Assembly: GCF_001426405.1 (NCBI RefSeq)
Contig: NZ_LMEP01000026.1
Location: 293,847 to 357,846, forward strand
From: Streptomyces sp. Root1304
GTDB taxonomy: Bacteria > Actinomycetota > Actinomycetes > Streptomycetales > Streptomycetaceae
Reading direction: 5' to 3'
Length of the DNA: 64,000 nucleotides
Shown here: positions 1 to 9,840 of the stretch, one piece after another
Position numbering within the stretch: the stretch's first letter is position 1
How the letters are laid out: each line of letters starts with the position of its first letter
Program-made: the position numbers and the translations under genes
Notes under the pieces: model-generated
What the model saw: the letters and a program-made list of their open reading frames with translations, nothing else
Told to the model about the DNA's origin: nothing
The model's database searches: none

Positions 1-919
1 AGGAGGCTTCCTGCTGTACGTACTCGCTGGTCAGGCTCAGATAGATGTCCTCCAGGGTGGGCTGCTCGACGGTCAGCCGGTCGAGCGGCGTGCCCCGGTC
101 GAGCGCCCAGCCGGTCAGCCGGTGCAGCGCGGCCGTCGGCTCGGTCGTCTCGGCCGTCACCAGGCCGTCCTCCACATCGCTCACCTGGAGGGGTACGTCG
201 GCGAGCGCGGCGCCGGTCGGCAGCGCGAAGCGGATCCGGGTCCGGGCGCTGTCGCGGCCCCCGAGCGTCTCCGGGGTGCCCGAGGCGACGATCCGGCCCT
301 CGGCGATGACCACGACCGAGTCGGCCAGGGCCTGCGCCTCGTCCATGTAGTGGGTGGTCAGGACGATGGTCGTGCCGGCGTCGCGCAGATTGCGCACCAC
401 GTCCCAGGCGCCGCGGCGCGCGTTCGGGTCGAAGCCGGTGGTGGGCTCGTCCAGGAACAGCAGCTTCGGCCGGCCGACGACGCCGAGCGCCAGGTCGAGC
501 CGGCGCTTCTGGCCGCCGGACAGGTCCTTGACCTTGGCGCCCTTTTTCTCGTCCAGGCCGACGAGGTCGAGGAGTTCGTCGACGTTCCGCGGGTCCGGGT
601 AGTAGCCGGCGTTGCGCGCCACGGTCTCCCGCACCGACAGGTACGGCTCGACGGCGATGTCCTGGAGCACCAGACCGATCCGGCTCCGCAGCCACTGGCC
701 GTCGGCCTTGACGCCCGGGTCGCGGCCGAGGACGTCGACGCGACCGCCGTCGCGGTCGCGGAAGCCCTCCAGGATCTCCAGGGTGGTGGTCTTGCCCGCG
801 CCGTTCGGCCCGAGCAGGGCGAAGATCTCGCCCTCGGCGACGGTGAAGTCGACGCCGCGCACGGCCTCGTGGTCGCCGTACCGCTTCTGCAGGCCTTCCA
901 CGGCCACCGCGGCGGTCAC
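1..919 (-). CDS. ABC transporter ATP-binding protein, DrrA-like (3' end cut off)
   Basis: ATP-hydrolysing subunit of an ABC-2 type exporter of the daunorubicin-resistance (DrrA/CcmA) family, acting at the cytoplasmic membrane face with a permease that must lie beyond the left edge. About 306 residues are visible. Walker A GPNGAGKTT is near residues 37-45, followed by the signature LSGGQKRRLDLAL, Walker B KLLFLDEPTTGFDP and the switch histidine in VLTTHYMDEA. The C-terminal DUF4162-type region ends with EQPTLEDIYLSLTSEYV, so only a few residues can be missing. The GTG at 919 reads MTAAVAVEGLQKRYG, a normal family start. The substrate cannot be deduced. Divergent from the monooxygenase gene across 310 bp. 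Confidence 0.9.
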   Translation of the reverse strand, partial: MTAAVAVEGLQKRYGDHEAVRGVDFTVAEGEIFALLGPNGAGKTTTLEILEGFRDRDGGRVDVLGRDPGVKADGQWLRSRIGLVLQDIAVEPYLSVRETVARNAGYYPDPRNVDELLDLVGLDEKKGAKVKDLSGGQKRRLDLALGVVGRPKLLFLDEPTTGFDPNARRGAWDVVRNLRDAGTTIVLTTHYMDEAQALADSVVVIAEGRIVASGTPETLGGRDSARTRIRFALPTGAALADVPLQVSDVEDGLVTAETTEPTAALHRLTGWALDRGTPLDRLTVEQPTLEDIYLSLTSEYVQQEAS

Positions 920-1229
920 CGCGGTCCCTCGGCTCGTGTCACTGTGTGCCTCCCGGCTGGTGGTGGGACGTCGTGGGGTCGTCGCCCGCGGACTCCCGGG
1001 CGGCGCCTCGACGTTAGGCGCGGGGGAGCCGCCGGGAACGGCCGCGGACCTGCGGCGGTGACGGACGTCATGGAAGCCGCGACAGTTGTCAGCGCGGGCC
1101 GTGACCCGCGTTGCCGGGGGCCGGTGGGCCCGCCCATGCTCGGGGTGCGGCGGACGGCCGGGCTGCGGGAGACCGCGGCCGGTGACGCCGGAGTGCCGAC
1201 ACAGCAGCGACGCGGAAGGCGGTCTCAAG
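920..1229. other. Divergent intergenic region, 310 bp
   Basis: Separates the exporter ATPase gene from the FAD monooxygenase gene and should hold both promoters. I see only a short inverted repeat GACA-GT-TGTC near 1080 and no convincing -35/-10 pair. No extra gene is supported; the frames that stay open here are GC-driven. Confidence 0.4.
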
Positions 1230-2456
1230 GTGCGGTTCGGGGATCTGGACGAGTGGGGAGCGGGGGAGCGGCCGCACGTCTCGGTGGTCGGCGCCGGCAT
1301 CGGCGGCCTGACGCTGGCCGGCGCGCTGTCCTCCAGGGGCGTCCCGTACACGGTGTACGAACAGACGCGGCGGCTCGCGGAGGTGGGGGCGGGGGTCCAG
1401 CTCTCGCCCAACGCGGTCCGGCCGCTGCTGCGGCTCGGCCTCGGCCCGGTCCTGCGCGAGCGGGCGGTGGCGATCGAGGCCATGGAGGTACGGGGCTGGA
1501 GCGGGCGGCCGATTGCCCGGACGCCGCTGGGCGCGGAGTGCGAGCGGATGTTCGGCGCCCCGTACTACGCGGTGCACCGGGCGCACCTCCACGACGCGCT
1601 GCTCACGCTGGTCGAGCCCGGCGCCCTCAAGCTGGGCGAGCGGCTGAGCGAAGCCCGCGAGACGACGGAAGGCCCCGAGGGCGTCCGGCTGGCCTTCGAG
1701 GACGGCACGGTCCGCGGCGCGGAGCTCGTGGTCGGCGCCGACGGCATCCACTCCACGGTCCGCGAGGCCTTCCGGCGCGACGAGCCCGAGTTCGCCGGGC
1801 TCGGCATCTACCGGGGCCTGGTGCCGATGGACCGGCTGCCGGACGCGGCCCGCGCGCCTCTGGTGCGCCTCTGGCTCGGTCCGGGCGGGCACTTCGTGTG
1901 CTATCCGGTCGCGGCGGGGGAGTACCTGAGCTTCGCGGCGACGGTGCCGATGGACCGCTCCCCGGGCGAGTCCTGGTCGGCGCCGGGCGACCCGGAGGCG
2001 CTGCGGCGGGTCTTCGGCGGCTGGACCGGGCTGGTCGCGGACGTCGTCGGGGCCGTGGAGACGACCCTCCAGTGGGCGCTGCACGACCGTCCGCCGCTCG
2101 ACGTCTGGTCCTCCCGCCGGACGACGCTGCTCGGCGACGCGGCGCACCCGATGCTGCCGTTCATGGCGCAGGGCGCGAACCAGGCGGTCGAGGACGCGAT
2201 GGACCTGGCGGCCTGTCTGGCCGATCCGGCGGCGGCGACGACCGGGGCCCGGCTCGACCGCTACCAGGCGCTGCGGATTCCCCGTACGGCGGAGATCCAG
2301 CGCGGCTCGCGCGGAAACGCGGGCATCCTGCACCTCCCCGACGGCCCGGCCCAGCGCCGCCGGGACGCCCGCATGGCGGTCCACGCCTCGCTGCGCGACC
2401 GGGCGATGCTGTACGCCCATGAGACGGGCCGCAGCGTGGTGCCGACGCCGGTGTGA
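1230..2456 (+). CDS. FAD-dependent aromatic-type monooxygenase
   Basis: Class A flavoprotein hydroxylase of the salicylate/6-hydroxynicotinate 3-monooxygenase type (FAD_binding_3), expected to be a soluble NAD(P)H- and O2-dependent enzyme. It has the dinucleotide fold VVGAGIGGLTLAG near the N-terminus, the DG motif region VVGADGIHSTVR in the middle, and the GD motif LLGDAAHPMLPFMAQGANQ towards the C-terminus. About 408 residues, usual for the family. I chose GTG 1230, ten bases behind GGAAGG; an upstream in-frame start at 1086 would add an unlike extension. The substrate is unknown. It ends at a bidirectional terminator shared with sdaA. Confidence 0.87.
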   Translation: MRFGDLDEWGAGERPHVSVVGAGIGGLTLAGALSSRGVPYTVYEQTRRLAEVGAGVQLSPNAVRPLLRLGLGPVLRERAVAIEAMEVRGWSGRPIARTPLGAECERMFGAPYYAVHRAHLHDALLTLVEPGALKLGERLSEARETTEGPEGVRLAFEDGTVRGAELVVGADGIHSTVREAFRRDEPEFAGLGIYRGLVPMDRLPDAARAPLVRLWLGPGGHFVCYPVAAGEYLSFAATVPMDRSPGESWSAPGDPEALRRVFGGWTGLVADVVGAVETTLQWALHDRPPLDVWSSRRTTLLGDAAHPMLPFMAQGANQAVEDAMDLAACLADPAAATTGARLDRYQALRIPRTAEIQRGSRGNAGILHLPDGPAQRRRDARMAVHASLRDRAMLYAHETGRSVVPTPV

Positions 2457-2459
2457 CGA

Positions 2460-2505
2460 GAAGGGCCCGGTCCCCGCGGCAGCCGCCGCCCGGACCGGGC
2501 CCTTC
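2460..2505. terminator. Bidirectional terminator, 14-bp perfect stem
   Basis: GAAGGGCCCGGTCC (2460-2473) is exactly complementary to 2492-2505, with an 18-nt loop. It sits between the convergent ends of the monooxygenase and sdaA genes and can serve both strands. There is no long U tract, as is common in Streptomyces. Confidence 0.85.
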
Positions 2506-2520
2506 ACATGAACAAACGGT

Positions 2521-3891
<1,371 letters not shown>

Positions 3892-3974
3892 GGAGGACTC
3901 CTTGTGGGGGCTAGACGCCGTTGTCTGCCGGGGTGGAGCAGAAAAGCGTGGAGAAGAGCGTGAAGACATGGGGT

Positions 3975-4012
3975 GGGGCACCGCGCTCACTGTCCAGTGT
4001 GCGCGGTGCCCC
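3975..4012 (-). terminator. Hairpin between glyA and sdaA
   Basis: GGGGCACCGCGC at 3975-3986 pairs with GCGCGGTGCCCC at 4001-4012; inside it CACT/AGTG extends the stem. On the minus strand it lies directly after glyA and before sdaA. It could be a partial terminator or an mRNA-stabilising element; there is no U tract. Confidence 0.7.
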
Positions 4013-4057
4013 GATGTTCCGTGCGAACGAACCCCGGAACAAAAGCGTACGAAATGA

Positions 4058-5323
4058 CTACAGGCCGGGGTACAGCGGGTGCTTGTCGGCCAGCGCGGTC
4101 ACCCGGGCCTTGAGGGACTCGGCCTTCGCCGCGTCGAAGCCGGGCTTCAGGGTCTCCGCGATGATGTCGGCGACCTCGGTGAAGTCCTCGGTGCCGAAGC
4201 CGCGGGTCGCGAGCGCCGGCGTACCGATGCGCAGACCCGAGGTGACCATCGGCGGGCGCGGGTCGTTCGGAACGGCGTTCCGGTTGACCGTGATGCCGAC
4301 CTCGTGGAGACGGTCCTCGGCCTGCTGGCCGTCCAGCTCGGAGTTCCGCAGGTCCACCAGGACCAGGTGCACGTCCGTGCCGCCGGACAGGACGGAGACA
4401 CCGTGCTCGGTGACGTCGTCCCGGACCAGGCGCTCGGCCAGCAGACGGGCGCCGTCCAGGGTGCGCTGCTGGCGCTCCTTGAACTCCTCCGAGGCCGCGA
4501 CCTTGAAGGAGACGGCCTTGGCCGCGATCACGTGCTCCAGCGGGCCGCCCTGGAAACCGGGGAAGACCGAGGAGTTCAGCTTCTTGGCGAACTCCTTCTT
4601 CGCCAGGATGATGCCGCCGCGGGGGCCGCCGAGCGTCTTGTGCGTGGTGGAGGTCACCACGTCCGCGTACTCGACCGGGTTCGGGTGCAGACCGGCGGCG
4701 ACCAGGCCCGCGAAGTGGGCCATGTCGACCCACAGGTAGGCCTCGACCTCGTCGGCGATCCGGCGGAACTCGGCGAAGTCCAGCTGACGCGGGTAGGCGG
4801 ACCAGCCCGCGATGATCACCTTCGGGCGGTGCTCCTTGGCGAGGCGCTCGACCTCGGCCATGTCGACCAGGCCGGCCTCGTCCACGTGGTACGCGACCAC
4901 GTCGAACTGCTTGCCCGAGAAGTTCAGGCGCATGCCGTGGGTGAGGTGGCCGCCGTGCGCCAGGTCCAGACCCAGGATCGTGTCGCCGGGCTGGGCGATG
5001 GCGAACAGCGCCGCCTGGTTCGCGGAGGCGCCGGAGTGGGGCTGGACGTTGGCGTACTCGGCGCCGAACAGGTCCTTGATCCGGTCGATCGCGATCTGCT
5101 CGGCCACGTCGACGTGCTCGCAGCCGCCGTAGTAGCGGCGGCCCGGGTAGCCCTCGGCGTACTTGTTGGTGAGGACGGAGCCCTGCGCCTCCATGACGGC
5201 GACCGGAGCGAAGTTCTCCGAGGCGATCATCTCGAGGGTGGACTGCTGACGGCGGAGCTCGGCGTCGACCGCGGCGGCGACGTCGGGGTCCAGCTCGTGG
5301 AGGGGAGTGTTCAGAAGCGACAT
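4058..5323 (-). CDS. glyA: Serine hydroxymethyltransferase
   Basis: PLP enzyme interconverting glycine plus 5,10-methylene-THF and serine plus THF. 421 residues, full length. The PLP-binding lysine lies in VVTSTTHKTLGGPRGG, and family motifs include the N-terminal ENFAPVAVMEAQGS and YAEGYPGRRYYGGCEHVD. It follows gcvH by 32 bp on the same strand, so it is probably cotranscribed. In this context it would combine methylene-THF released by glycine cleavage with a second glycine to give serine, which sdaA then degrades. Confidence 0.97.
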   Translation of the reverse strand: MSLLNTPLHELDPDVAAAVDAELRRQQSTLEMIASENFAPVAVMEAQGSVLTNKYAEGYPGRRYYGGCEHVDVAEQIAIDRIKDLFGAEYANVQPHSGASANQAALFAIAQPGDTILGLDLAHGGHLTHGMRLNFSGKQFDVVAYHVDEAGLVDMAEVERLAKEHRPKVIIAGWSAYPRQLDFAEFRRIADEVEAYLWVDMAHFAGLVAAGLHPNPVEYADVVTSTTHKTLGGPRGGIILAKKEFAKKLNSSVFPGFQGGPLEHVIAAKAVSFKVAASEEFKERQQRTLDGARLLAERLVRDDVTEHGVSVLSGGTDVHLVLVDLRNSELDGQQAEDRLHEVGITVNRNAVPNDPRPPMVTSGLRIGTPALATRGFGTEDFTEVADIIAETLKPGFDAAKAESLKARVTALADKHPLYPGL

Positions 5324-5355
5324 GAATCGATCCCTAGGGGGTCTCGGGCCTGGTC

Positions 5356-5733
5356 TCAGCCGGCGGAGAACGCGGTGTACTCGTCGGCGGAGAGCAGCTC
5401 GTCCGGCTCGCCCGCGACACGTACCTTGAAGAGCCAGCCACCCTCGAACGGAGCCGTGTTCACCAGCGACGGGTCGTCCACCACGTCCTGGTTGGCCTCG
5501 ACGACCTCACCGGTGACGGGGGAGTACAGGTCGCTCACGGACTTCGTCGACTCCAGCTCGCCACAGGTCTCGCCCGCGGTGACGGTGGAGCCGACCTCGG
5601 GGAGCTGGGCGTAGACGACGTCACCGAGCGCGTTGGCCGCGAACTCCGTGATGCCGACGGTCGCGACGCCCTCCGCGGCGTCCGACAGCCACTCGTGCTC
5701 CTTGGTGTAGCGCAGCTGCTGGGGGTTGCTCAT
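5356..5733 (-). CDS. gcvH: Glycine cleavage system H protein
   Basis: Lipoyl carrier that shuttles the aminomethyl group between GcvP, GcvT and lipoamide dehydrogenase. 125 residues; the lipoylated lysine is K64 in ELESTKSVSDLYSP. ATG 5733 follows GGAGAAT at a normal distance; the upstream in-frame ATG at 5814 would overlap the gcvT stop and adds an unlike tail. It is 77 bp after gcvT. No gcvP is present in the window, so the P protein must be encoded elsewhere. Confidence 0.97.
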   Translation of the reverse strand: MSNPQQLRYTKEHEWLSDAAEGVATVGITEFAANALGDVVYAQLPEVGSTVTAGETCGELESTKSVSDLYSPVTGEVVEANQDVVDDPSLVNTAPFEGGWLFKVRVAGEPDELLSADEYTAFSAG

Positions 5734-5810
5734 GGCCTGATTCTCCTGGATCGGGGGAGTACTGATGAACGTGGGTCTTACGGGGTGAGACGCGAAGTGA
5801 GACGGATACG

Positions 5811-6935
5811 TCACTTCTGGCGCTTGTAGAACGGCAGCGCCACGACCTCGTAGGGCTCGTGGGTGCCGCGGATGTCCACACCGACACCGGTCGTCCCGGG
5901 CGTGGCGTGGGCCGCGTCCACGTACGCGATGGCGATCGGCTTGCCGAGCGTCGGGGACGGGGCGCCGGAGGTGACCTCGCCGATCACCACGCCGTCCTTG
6001 ACCACGGAGAAACCGGCGCGCGGGACGCGGCGGCCCTCGGCGATCAGGCCGACGAGCTTGCGCGGCGGGGCGGTCTCGGCACGCTCGGCGGCCTTCTCCA
6101 GCGCCTCGCGGCCGACGAAGCGGCCCTCGTTCGTCGTCTTCTCGAACTTCACGACCCGGCCGAGGCCCGCGTCGAAGGGGGTGAGGGCGGTCGTCAGCTC
6201 GTGGCCGTACAGCGGCATGCCCGCCTCCAGGCGGAGCGTGTCACGGCAGGACAGACCGCAGGGGATCAGGCCGACCGGGGCGCCCGCCTCGGTCAGCGCC
6301 TTCCAGACGCCCTCGGCGTGCTCGGGCTTCAGGAACAGCTCGAAGCCGTCCTCGCCGGTGTAGCCGGTACGGGCGATCAGCGCGGGCACGCCCGCGACGG
6401 TGCCCGGCAGGCCGGCGTAGTACTTCAGGCCGTCCAGGTCGGCGTCGGTGAGCGACTTCAGGATGCCGGGGGACTCGGGGCCCTGGACGGCGATCAGGGC
6501 GTAGGCGTCGCGGTCGTCGCGGACCTCGGCCTCGAAGCCCGTCGAGCGGGCGACCAGCGCGTCCAGGACGATCTGGGCGTTGGAGGCGTTGGCGACGACC
6601 ATGTACTCGGTCTCGCCCAGGCGGTAGACGATCAGGTCGTCGAGGATGCCGCCGTCCTCCTGGCAGATCATCGTGTAGCGGGCGCGGCCGACGCCCACCG
6701 TCGAGATGTTGCCGACCAGGGCGTGGTCGAGGAGCTCGACGGCCTGCGGCCCGGTGACGGTGATCTCACCCATGTGCGAGAGGTCGAAGAGGCCGGCCTT
6801 GGTGCGGACGGCGACGTGCTCGTCGCGCTCACTGGCGTACCGCAGCGGCATGTCCCAGCCCGCGAAGTCGGTCATGGTCGCGCCCAGCGAACGATGCAGG
6901 GCATCGAGGGCGGTCAGACGGGGGGCAGTGCTCAT
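5811..6935 (-). CDS. gcvT: Aminomethyltransferase (glycine cleavage T protein)
   Basis: Transfers the methylene group from the H-protein lipoyl arm to THF and releases ammonia. 374 residues with the GcvT fold; recognisable stretches are FAGWDMPLRYASERDEHVAV, the folate-region LFDLSHMGEITVTGP and RTGYTGEDGFELF. ATG 6935 gives the family N-terminus MSTAPRLTALDALH. First gene of the gcvT-gcvH-glyA-(sdaA) block, with the tandem glycine riboswitch in its 5' leader. Confidence 0.96.
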   Translation of the reverse strand: MSTAPRLTALDALHRSLGATMTDFAGWDMPLRYASERDEHVAVRTKAGLFDLSHMGEITVTGPQAVELLDHALVGNISTVGVGRARYTMICQEDGGILDDLIVYRLGETEYMVVANASNAQIVLDALVARSTGFEAEVRDDRDAYALIAVQGPESPGILKSLTDADLDGLKYYAGLPGTVAGVPALIARTGYTGEDGFELFLKPEHAEGVWKALTEAGAPVGLIPCGLSCRDTLRLEAGMPLYGHELTTALTPFDAGLGRVVKFEKTTNEGRFVGREALEKAAERAETAPPRKLVGLIAEGRRVPRAGFSVVKDGVVIGEVTSGAPSPTLGKPIAIAYVDAAHATPGTTGVGVDIRGTHEPYEVVALPFYKRQK

Positions 6936-6984
6936 GGGTGGCTCCCGGGTCCCAAGGGCGTGATCGGTGACGAACACATGACGG

Positions 6985-7200
6985 CGAGGACGTCCTCCCC
7001 ATCTGTCATGGAACCTGAGAGGTTCACCGAGAGCATCTCGTCACCGAGAGATCGGCTTGCACCTTGGGTGGGGACACTGCAGGGGTGTCCCGCTTTTCAG
7101 ATCTGCCTCATCCGCGCGGTACGGGGCCTGAGAGATTCAAGGGAGGGTCTTGCTCCTTCGGCGCCCGGACGCGCTGTGCGGTCCGGAACTCTCCCGCGCG
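6985..7200 (-). promoter_or_regulatory. Tandem glycine riboswitch in the gcvT leader
   Basis: Read on the minus strand there are two consecutive aptamers. The first starts near 7200 with GGGAGAGTTCCGGA and contains GCGCCGAAGGAGCAA, CCTCCCTTGAATCTCTCAGG and GAGGCAGA. The second contains CACCCAAGGTGCAAGCC, GGTGAACCTCTCAGG and ATGACAGATGGGGAGG. These are the conserved cores of the two-aptamer glycine riboswitch class. The second aptamer ends about 50 nt before the gcvT start. The palindrome GAGGACGTCCTC (6986-6997), flanked by CATGAC/GTCATG, may be the expression platform. Expected role: switch gcvT and its followers on with glycine. Confidence 0.92.
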
Positions 7201-7358
7201 GATTCGAGCGGCCGGTATGCGATTGTGCGGCGACTGTGCGCGCCTGGCGCGCACATCATTGCACGCGGGCCCGGCGGGGCAAATCGCTTGTGTCTCATTA
7301 CTGTTTCTTTACACTTCTTGGGCAAGGGTCTCCTGAGGCCCGGCAGGGGGGAGAAGCG
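7201..7358. promoter_or_regulatory. Divergent promoter region between gcvT and the P-loop gene
   Basis: Contains a perfect inverted repeat GTGCGCGC-CTG-GCGCGCAC (7236-7254), a possible operator or hairpin. For the plus-strand gene a plausible promoter is TTGTGT (7288-7293), 16 bp, TACACT (7310-7315), predicting transcription from about 7322. The minus-strand promoter for the riboswitch transcript must lie just above 7200; I could not single it out. Confidence 0.45.
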
Positions 7359-8021
7359 ATGAGGTTCCAGCAGACCGGCGCATACGCTCCGAGTGCGGGC
7401 ATACCGTCCCAGCGGGCCCGCGCCAGGACCCGCGGCCGGGGCCGCCTCCTGCGGGACCTGCGCGAGCGCGGCGGCCGCGGTCCCCGCGCCCTCACCTTCG
7501 CCGCCGGCGACGTCGTCGTCGTCTCCGGCCTGCCCGGCAGCGGCAAGTCCACCCTGATGAAGCGCGCCGCCGACGGCGCCGGCATCGACTCCCAGGACGC
7601 CCGCGAGCGCTGGGAGGCCCGAATGCCCCGCCTCCTGCCGTACGCCCTCTACCGCCCCCTCGTCCGGCTCGCCCACTACGCCGGACTGCGCCGCGCCCTG
7701 CGCTCCGGCGCCGGGGTGATCGTCCACGACTGCGGCACCCAGTCCTGGGTGCGGGGCTGGCTCGCCCGCGAGGCCCGCCGCCGCGGCCGGGCCCTCCACC
7801 TGCTGCTCCTCGACGTCACCCCGGACACCGCCCGGGACGGCCAGCGCGCCCGCGGCCGGGGCGTCTCCGCCTACGCCATGGCACGGCACCGGCGGGCCGT
7901 CACCCGGCTCGTCCGGGACGCCGAGTCCGGCCGCCTGCCGCACGGCTGCGCCTCCGCCACCCTGCTCGACCGGGACGCGGCGGACGCCCTGCGGAGGATC
8001 GGCTTCCGGGAGGCCGCCTGA
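7359..8021 (+). CDS. Small P-loop ATPase / nucleoside kinase-like protein
   Basis: 220-residue protein of the AAA_33 (Zeta-toxin/T4 polynucleotide-kinase-like) type. Walker A GLPGSGKST at residues 57-65 follows a hydrophobic strand DVVVVS; later LHLLLLDVTPDTARDGQRAR resembles the lid region with arginines that contact phosphate. The N-terminal 45 residues are basic and may be flexible. ATG 7359 follows GGGGGGAGAAG. The substrate is unknown; a small-molecule or nucleotide kinase is the best guess from the fold. The gene stands alone, divergent from gcvT. Confidence 0.8.
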   Translation: MRFQQTGAYAPSAGIPSQRARARTRGRGRLLRDLRERGGRGPRALTFAAGDVVVVSGLPGSGKSTLMKRAADGAGIDSQDARERWEARMPRLLPYALYRPLVRLAHYAGLRRALRSGAGVIVHDCGTQSWVRGWLAREARRRGRALHLLLLDVTPDTARDGQRARGRGVSAYAMARHRRAVTRLVRDAESGRLPHGCASATLLDRDAADALRRIGFREAA

Positions 8022-8179
8022 CGGGCACCCCCGGGCCCCGGGGGAGGCCGCCCGACGGGCACCCCCGCCCTCCGCGCCCCCGCGTTCCGTACCCTTTGGG
8101 CCACACCGTCACCGGGGCGGCGTTAGGGTGCTGCCGGGCGGCCGGTGCGGCAGGCCGTGCGAGAAGGGGAAACGGGACC

Positions 8180-8920
8180 GTGGACGTGACGTGGCCGGGC
8201 AACGAGCTCGAAGAGGTTCTTGCCGCCTCACTCGGCAACCCGGCGGCCGGCGGCCGACTGGTCGAGGTGCTCGGCCGCAGCCCCGTCTGGGTGCCCCTGC
8301 CCAACGGCGGCAGCACCGACAGCGCCGACCTCGACCTCCCCACCCTGGAGATCGACGGCGCGGCCTACGTCCCCGTCTTCAGCTCCGAGCAGCAGTTCCT
8401 CGCCTGCGTCGGCGGCCACATGTCCTTCACCGTCGCCCCCGCCCGCGACTTCGCCCGCGGCCTGCCCCCGCAGCTCGGCATCGCCGTGAACCCCGGCGGC
8501 ACCGTCGGCGTCCCGCTCCCCCCGCCCGCCGTCGTCGAACTCTGCCGCGCCGGACGCACCCCGCTCGACGGCCCCGCGAGCGGCGGCCGGGTCCGCCTCT
8601 TCGAGCCCGACTGGCAGGACGACCCCGTCGACTTCCTCGCCGCGGCCGCCGCCGAGTTCGAGGCCACCGGCGTCGTCGTCACCGCCCGCCGCGCCCTCGC
8701 CAGTGTCGAGGGCACCGAACCCGCCCTCTTCGTCGGCGTCCAGCTCTCCGCCTGGGACGGCATCGACCGCAACGCCCCCCTGGACGCCCTCGGCCGCGCC
8801 CTCGGCCGGGTCGAGGTGGCCTGGCCGGTCAACCTCATCCTGCTCGACATGGCGCAGGACCCGGTCGGCGACTGGATGCTGGAGCGGGTACGCCCCTTCT
8901 ACCAGCGCGCCGCCGGGTGA
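8180..8920 (+). CDS. SseB-family protein (first of two)
   Basis: 246-residue soluble protein with an SseB N-terminal-like domain: a segment ending in PVWVPLPNGG, then TLEIDGAAYVPVFSSEQQF, and a C-terminal alpha/beta region. SseB is named from the enhanced serine sensitivity phenotype in E. coli; its biochemical role is not established. GTG 8180 follows AAGGGGA. It lies 44 bp before a second SseB-like gene, so the two are probably cotranscribed. Confidence 0.8.
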   Translation: MDVTWPGNELEEVLAASLGNPAAGGRLVEVLGRSPVWVPLPNGGSTDSADLDLPTLEIDGAAYVPVFSSEQQFLACVGGHMSFTVAPARDFARGLPPQLGIAVNPGGTVGVPLPPPAVVELCRAGRTPLDGPASGGRVRLFEPDWQDDPVDFLAAAAAEFEATGVVVTARRALASVEGTEPALFVGVQLSAWDGIDRNAPLDALGRALGRVEVAWPVNLILLDMAQDPVGDWMLERVRPFYQRAAG

Positions 8921-8964
8921 CCGGCCCCCTGCTTAAGCTGAACTGAACCGGTAGCTGGACAGAC

Positions 8965-9786
8965 GTGGTGGACGAAAGAGGGGCGGGACCCAGGGTGAGC
9001 GCGTCAGGCACCGCTGCGACCGATCAGGTCGAGCACACGCTGCGCCAGGTGGCACCCGGACGCTACGACGCGTACGAGCAGTTGCTGCACGCCCTCGCGG
9101 ACGGCGAACTCCGGATGCTGCTCTGGCACGGCTCGTCCGGCACAGCGGACGCCCAGTACGGGAACATGGAGGTCGACGGCTTCGGCTACGCGCCCTGCGT
9201 CACCTCCGACCGGGAGCTCGCGGCCTCCGGCTGGAACCGCGCCCACGAGCTGGTCACCGGCCGTGAGATCGCCCGCGCCCTCTACCCCGACCGCTGGGGC
9301 GTCTGGCTGAACCCGCACGCCCCCGGCGGCGGCGTCGGCATCCCGTGGCCCGACCTGCGCCGGATCGCCACCGGCCTCGACCGGATGCCCGCGGGCCCGC
9401 TGCGGGTCACCGACCCCACCCTGGAGCTCCCGCAGTTCTACGCCCTGCTCACGCAGAACGCGCACCGCACCCCGGCCGTCCGGGCCCTGCGCCGCGGCTG
9501 GGTGCAGCCCGCGCTCGGCTCCCCGTACCTCGTCATCGGTCTCGACCTGTACGACACCTCCACCGCCGCCGTCGACACGGTCCGCGCGATGATGCGCCAG
9601 TCGATCGGCGCCGTGCCCGACGGGCTGCCCGTCTCCACGGTCGCCCTCTCCGACGCGTACGACCCGGTGGCCCTCTGGATGCGGGCCAACGGACGCCCCT
9701 TCTACGACCGCGAGGCGCACGCCGGACGCGGCTCCGCGCCCGTCCCCGGATATGGCTACCCGCCACCTGCCCCGTCCGGATACTGA
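8965..9786 (+). CDS. SseB-family protein (second of two)
   Basis: 273 residues with both SseB-type regions: ELRMLLWHGSSGTADAQYG, a domain-like core with GYAPCVTSDRELAASGW, and a C-terminal part with YLVIGLDLYDTSTAAVDTV followed by a Pro/Tyr-rich tail. GTG 8965, GTG 8968 and GTG 8995 are all possible starts; none has a decisive ribosome site. It shares architecture with the preceding gene (both end in a VALWMR/DWMLERVRPFY-like segment), suggesting an old duplication. Function unknown. Confidence 0.8.
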   Translation: MVDERGAGPRVSASGTAATDQVEHTLRQVAPGRYDAYEQLLHALADGELRMLLWHGSSGTADAQYGNMEVDGFGYAPCVTSDRELAASGWNRAHELVTGREIARALYPDRWGVWLNPHAPGGGVGIPWPDLRRIATGLDRMPAGPLRVTDPTLELPQFYALLTQNAHRTPAVRALRRGWVQPALGSPYLVIGLDLYDTSTAAVDTVRAMMRQSIGAVPDGLPVSTVALSDAYDPVALWMRANGRPFYDREAHAGRGSAPVPGYGYPPPAPSGY

Positions 9787-9818
9787 GACGCCCCTCGTCC
9801 GTCCTCCCGTCCCACCGG

Positions 9819-9840
9819 CCTCCGGAGTCCGCTCCGGAGG
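9819..9840 (+). terminator. Terminator after the SseB pair
   Basis: CCTCCGGAG (9819-9827), loop TCCG, then CTCCGGAGG (9832-9840): a perfect 9-bp stem followed by CTTTCCTTC. It closes the SseB transcript 33 bp after the stop codon. Confidence 0.8.
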
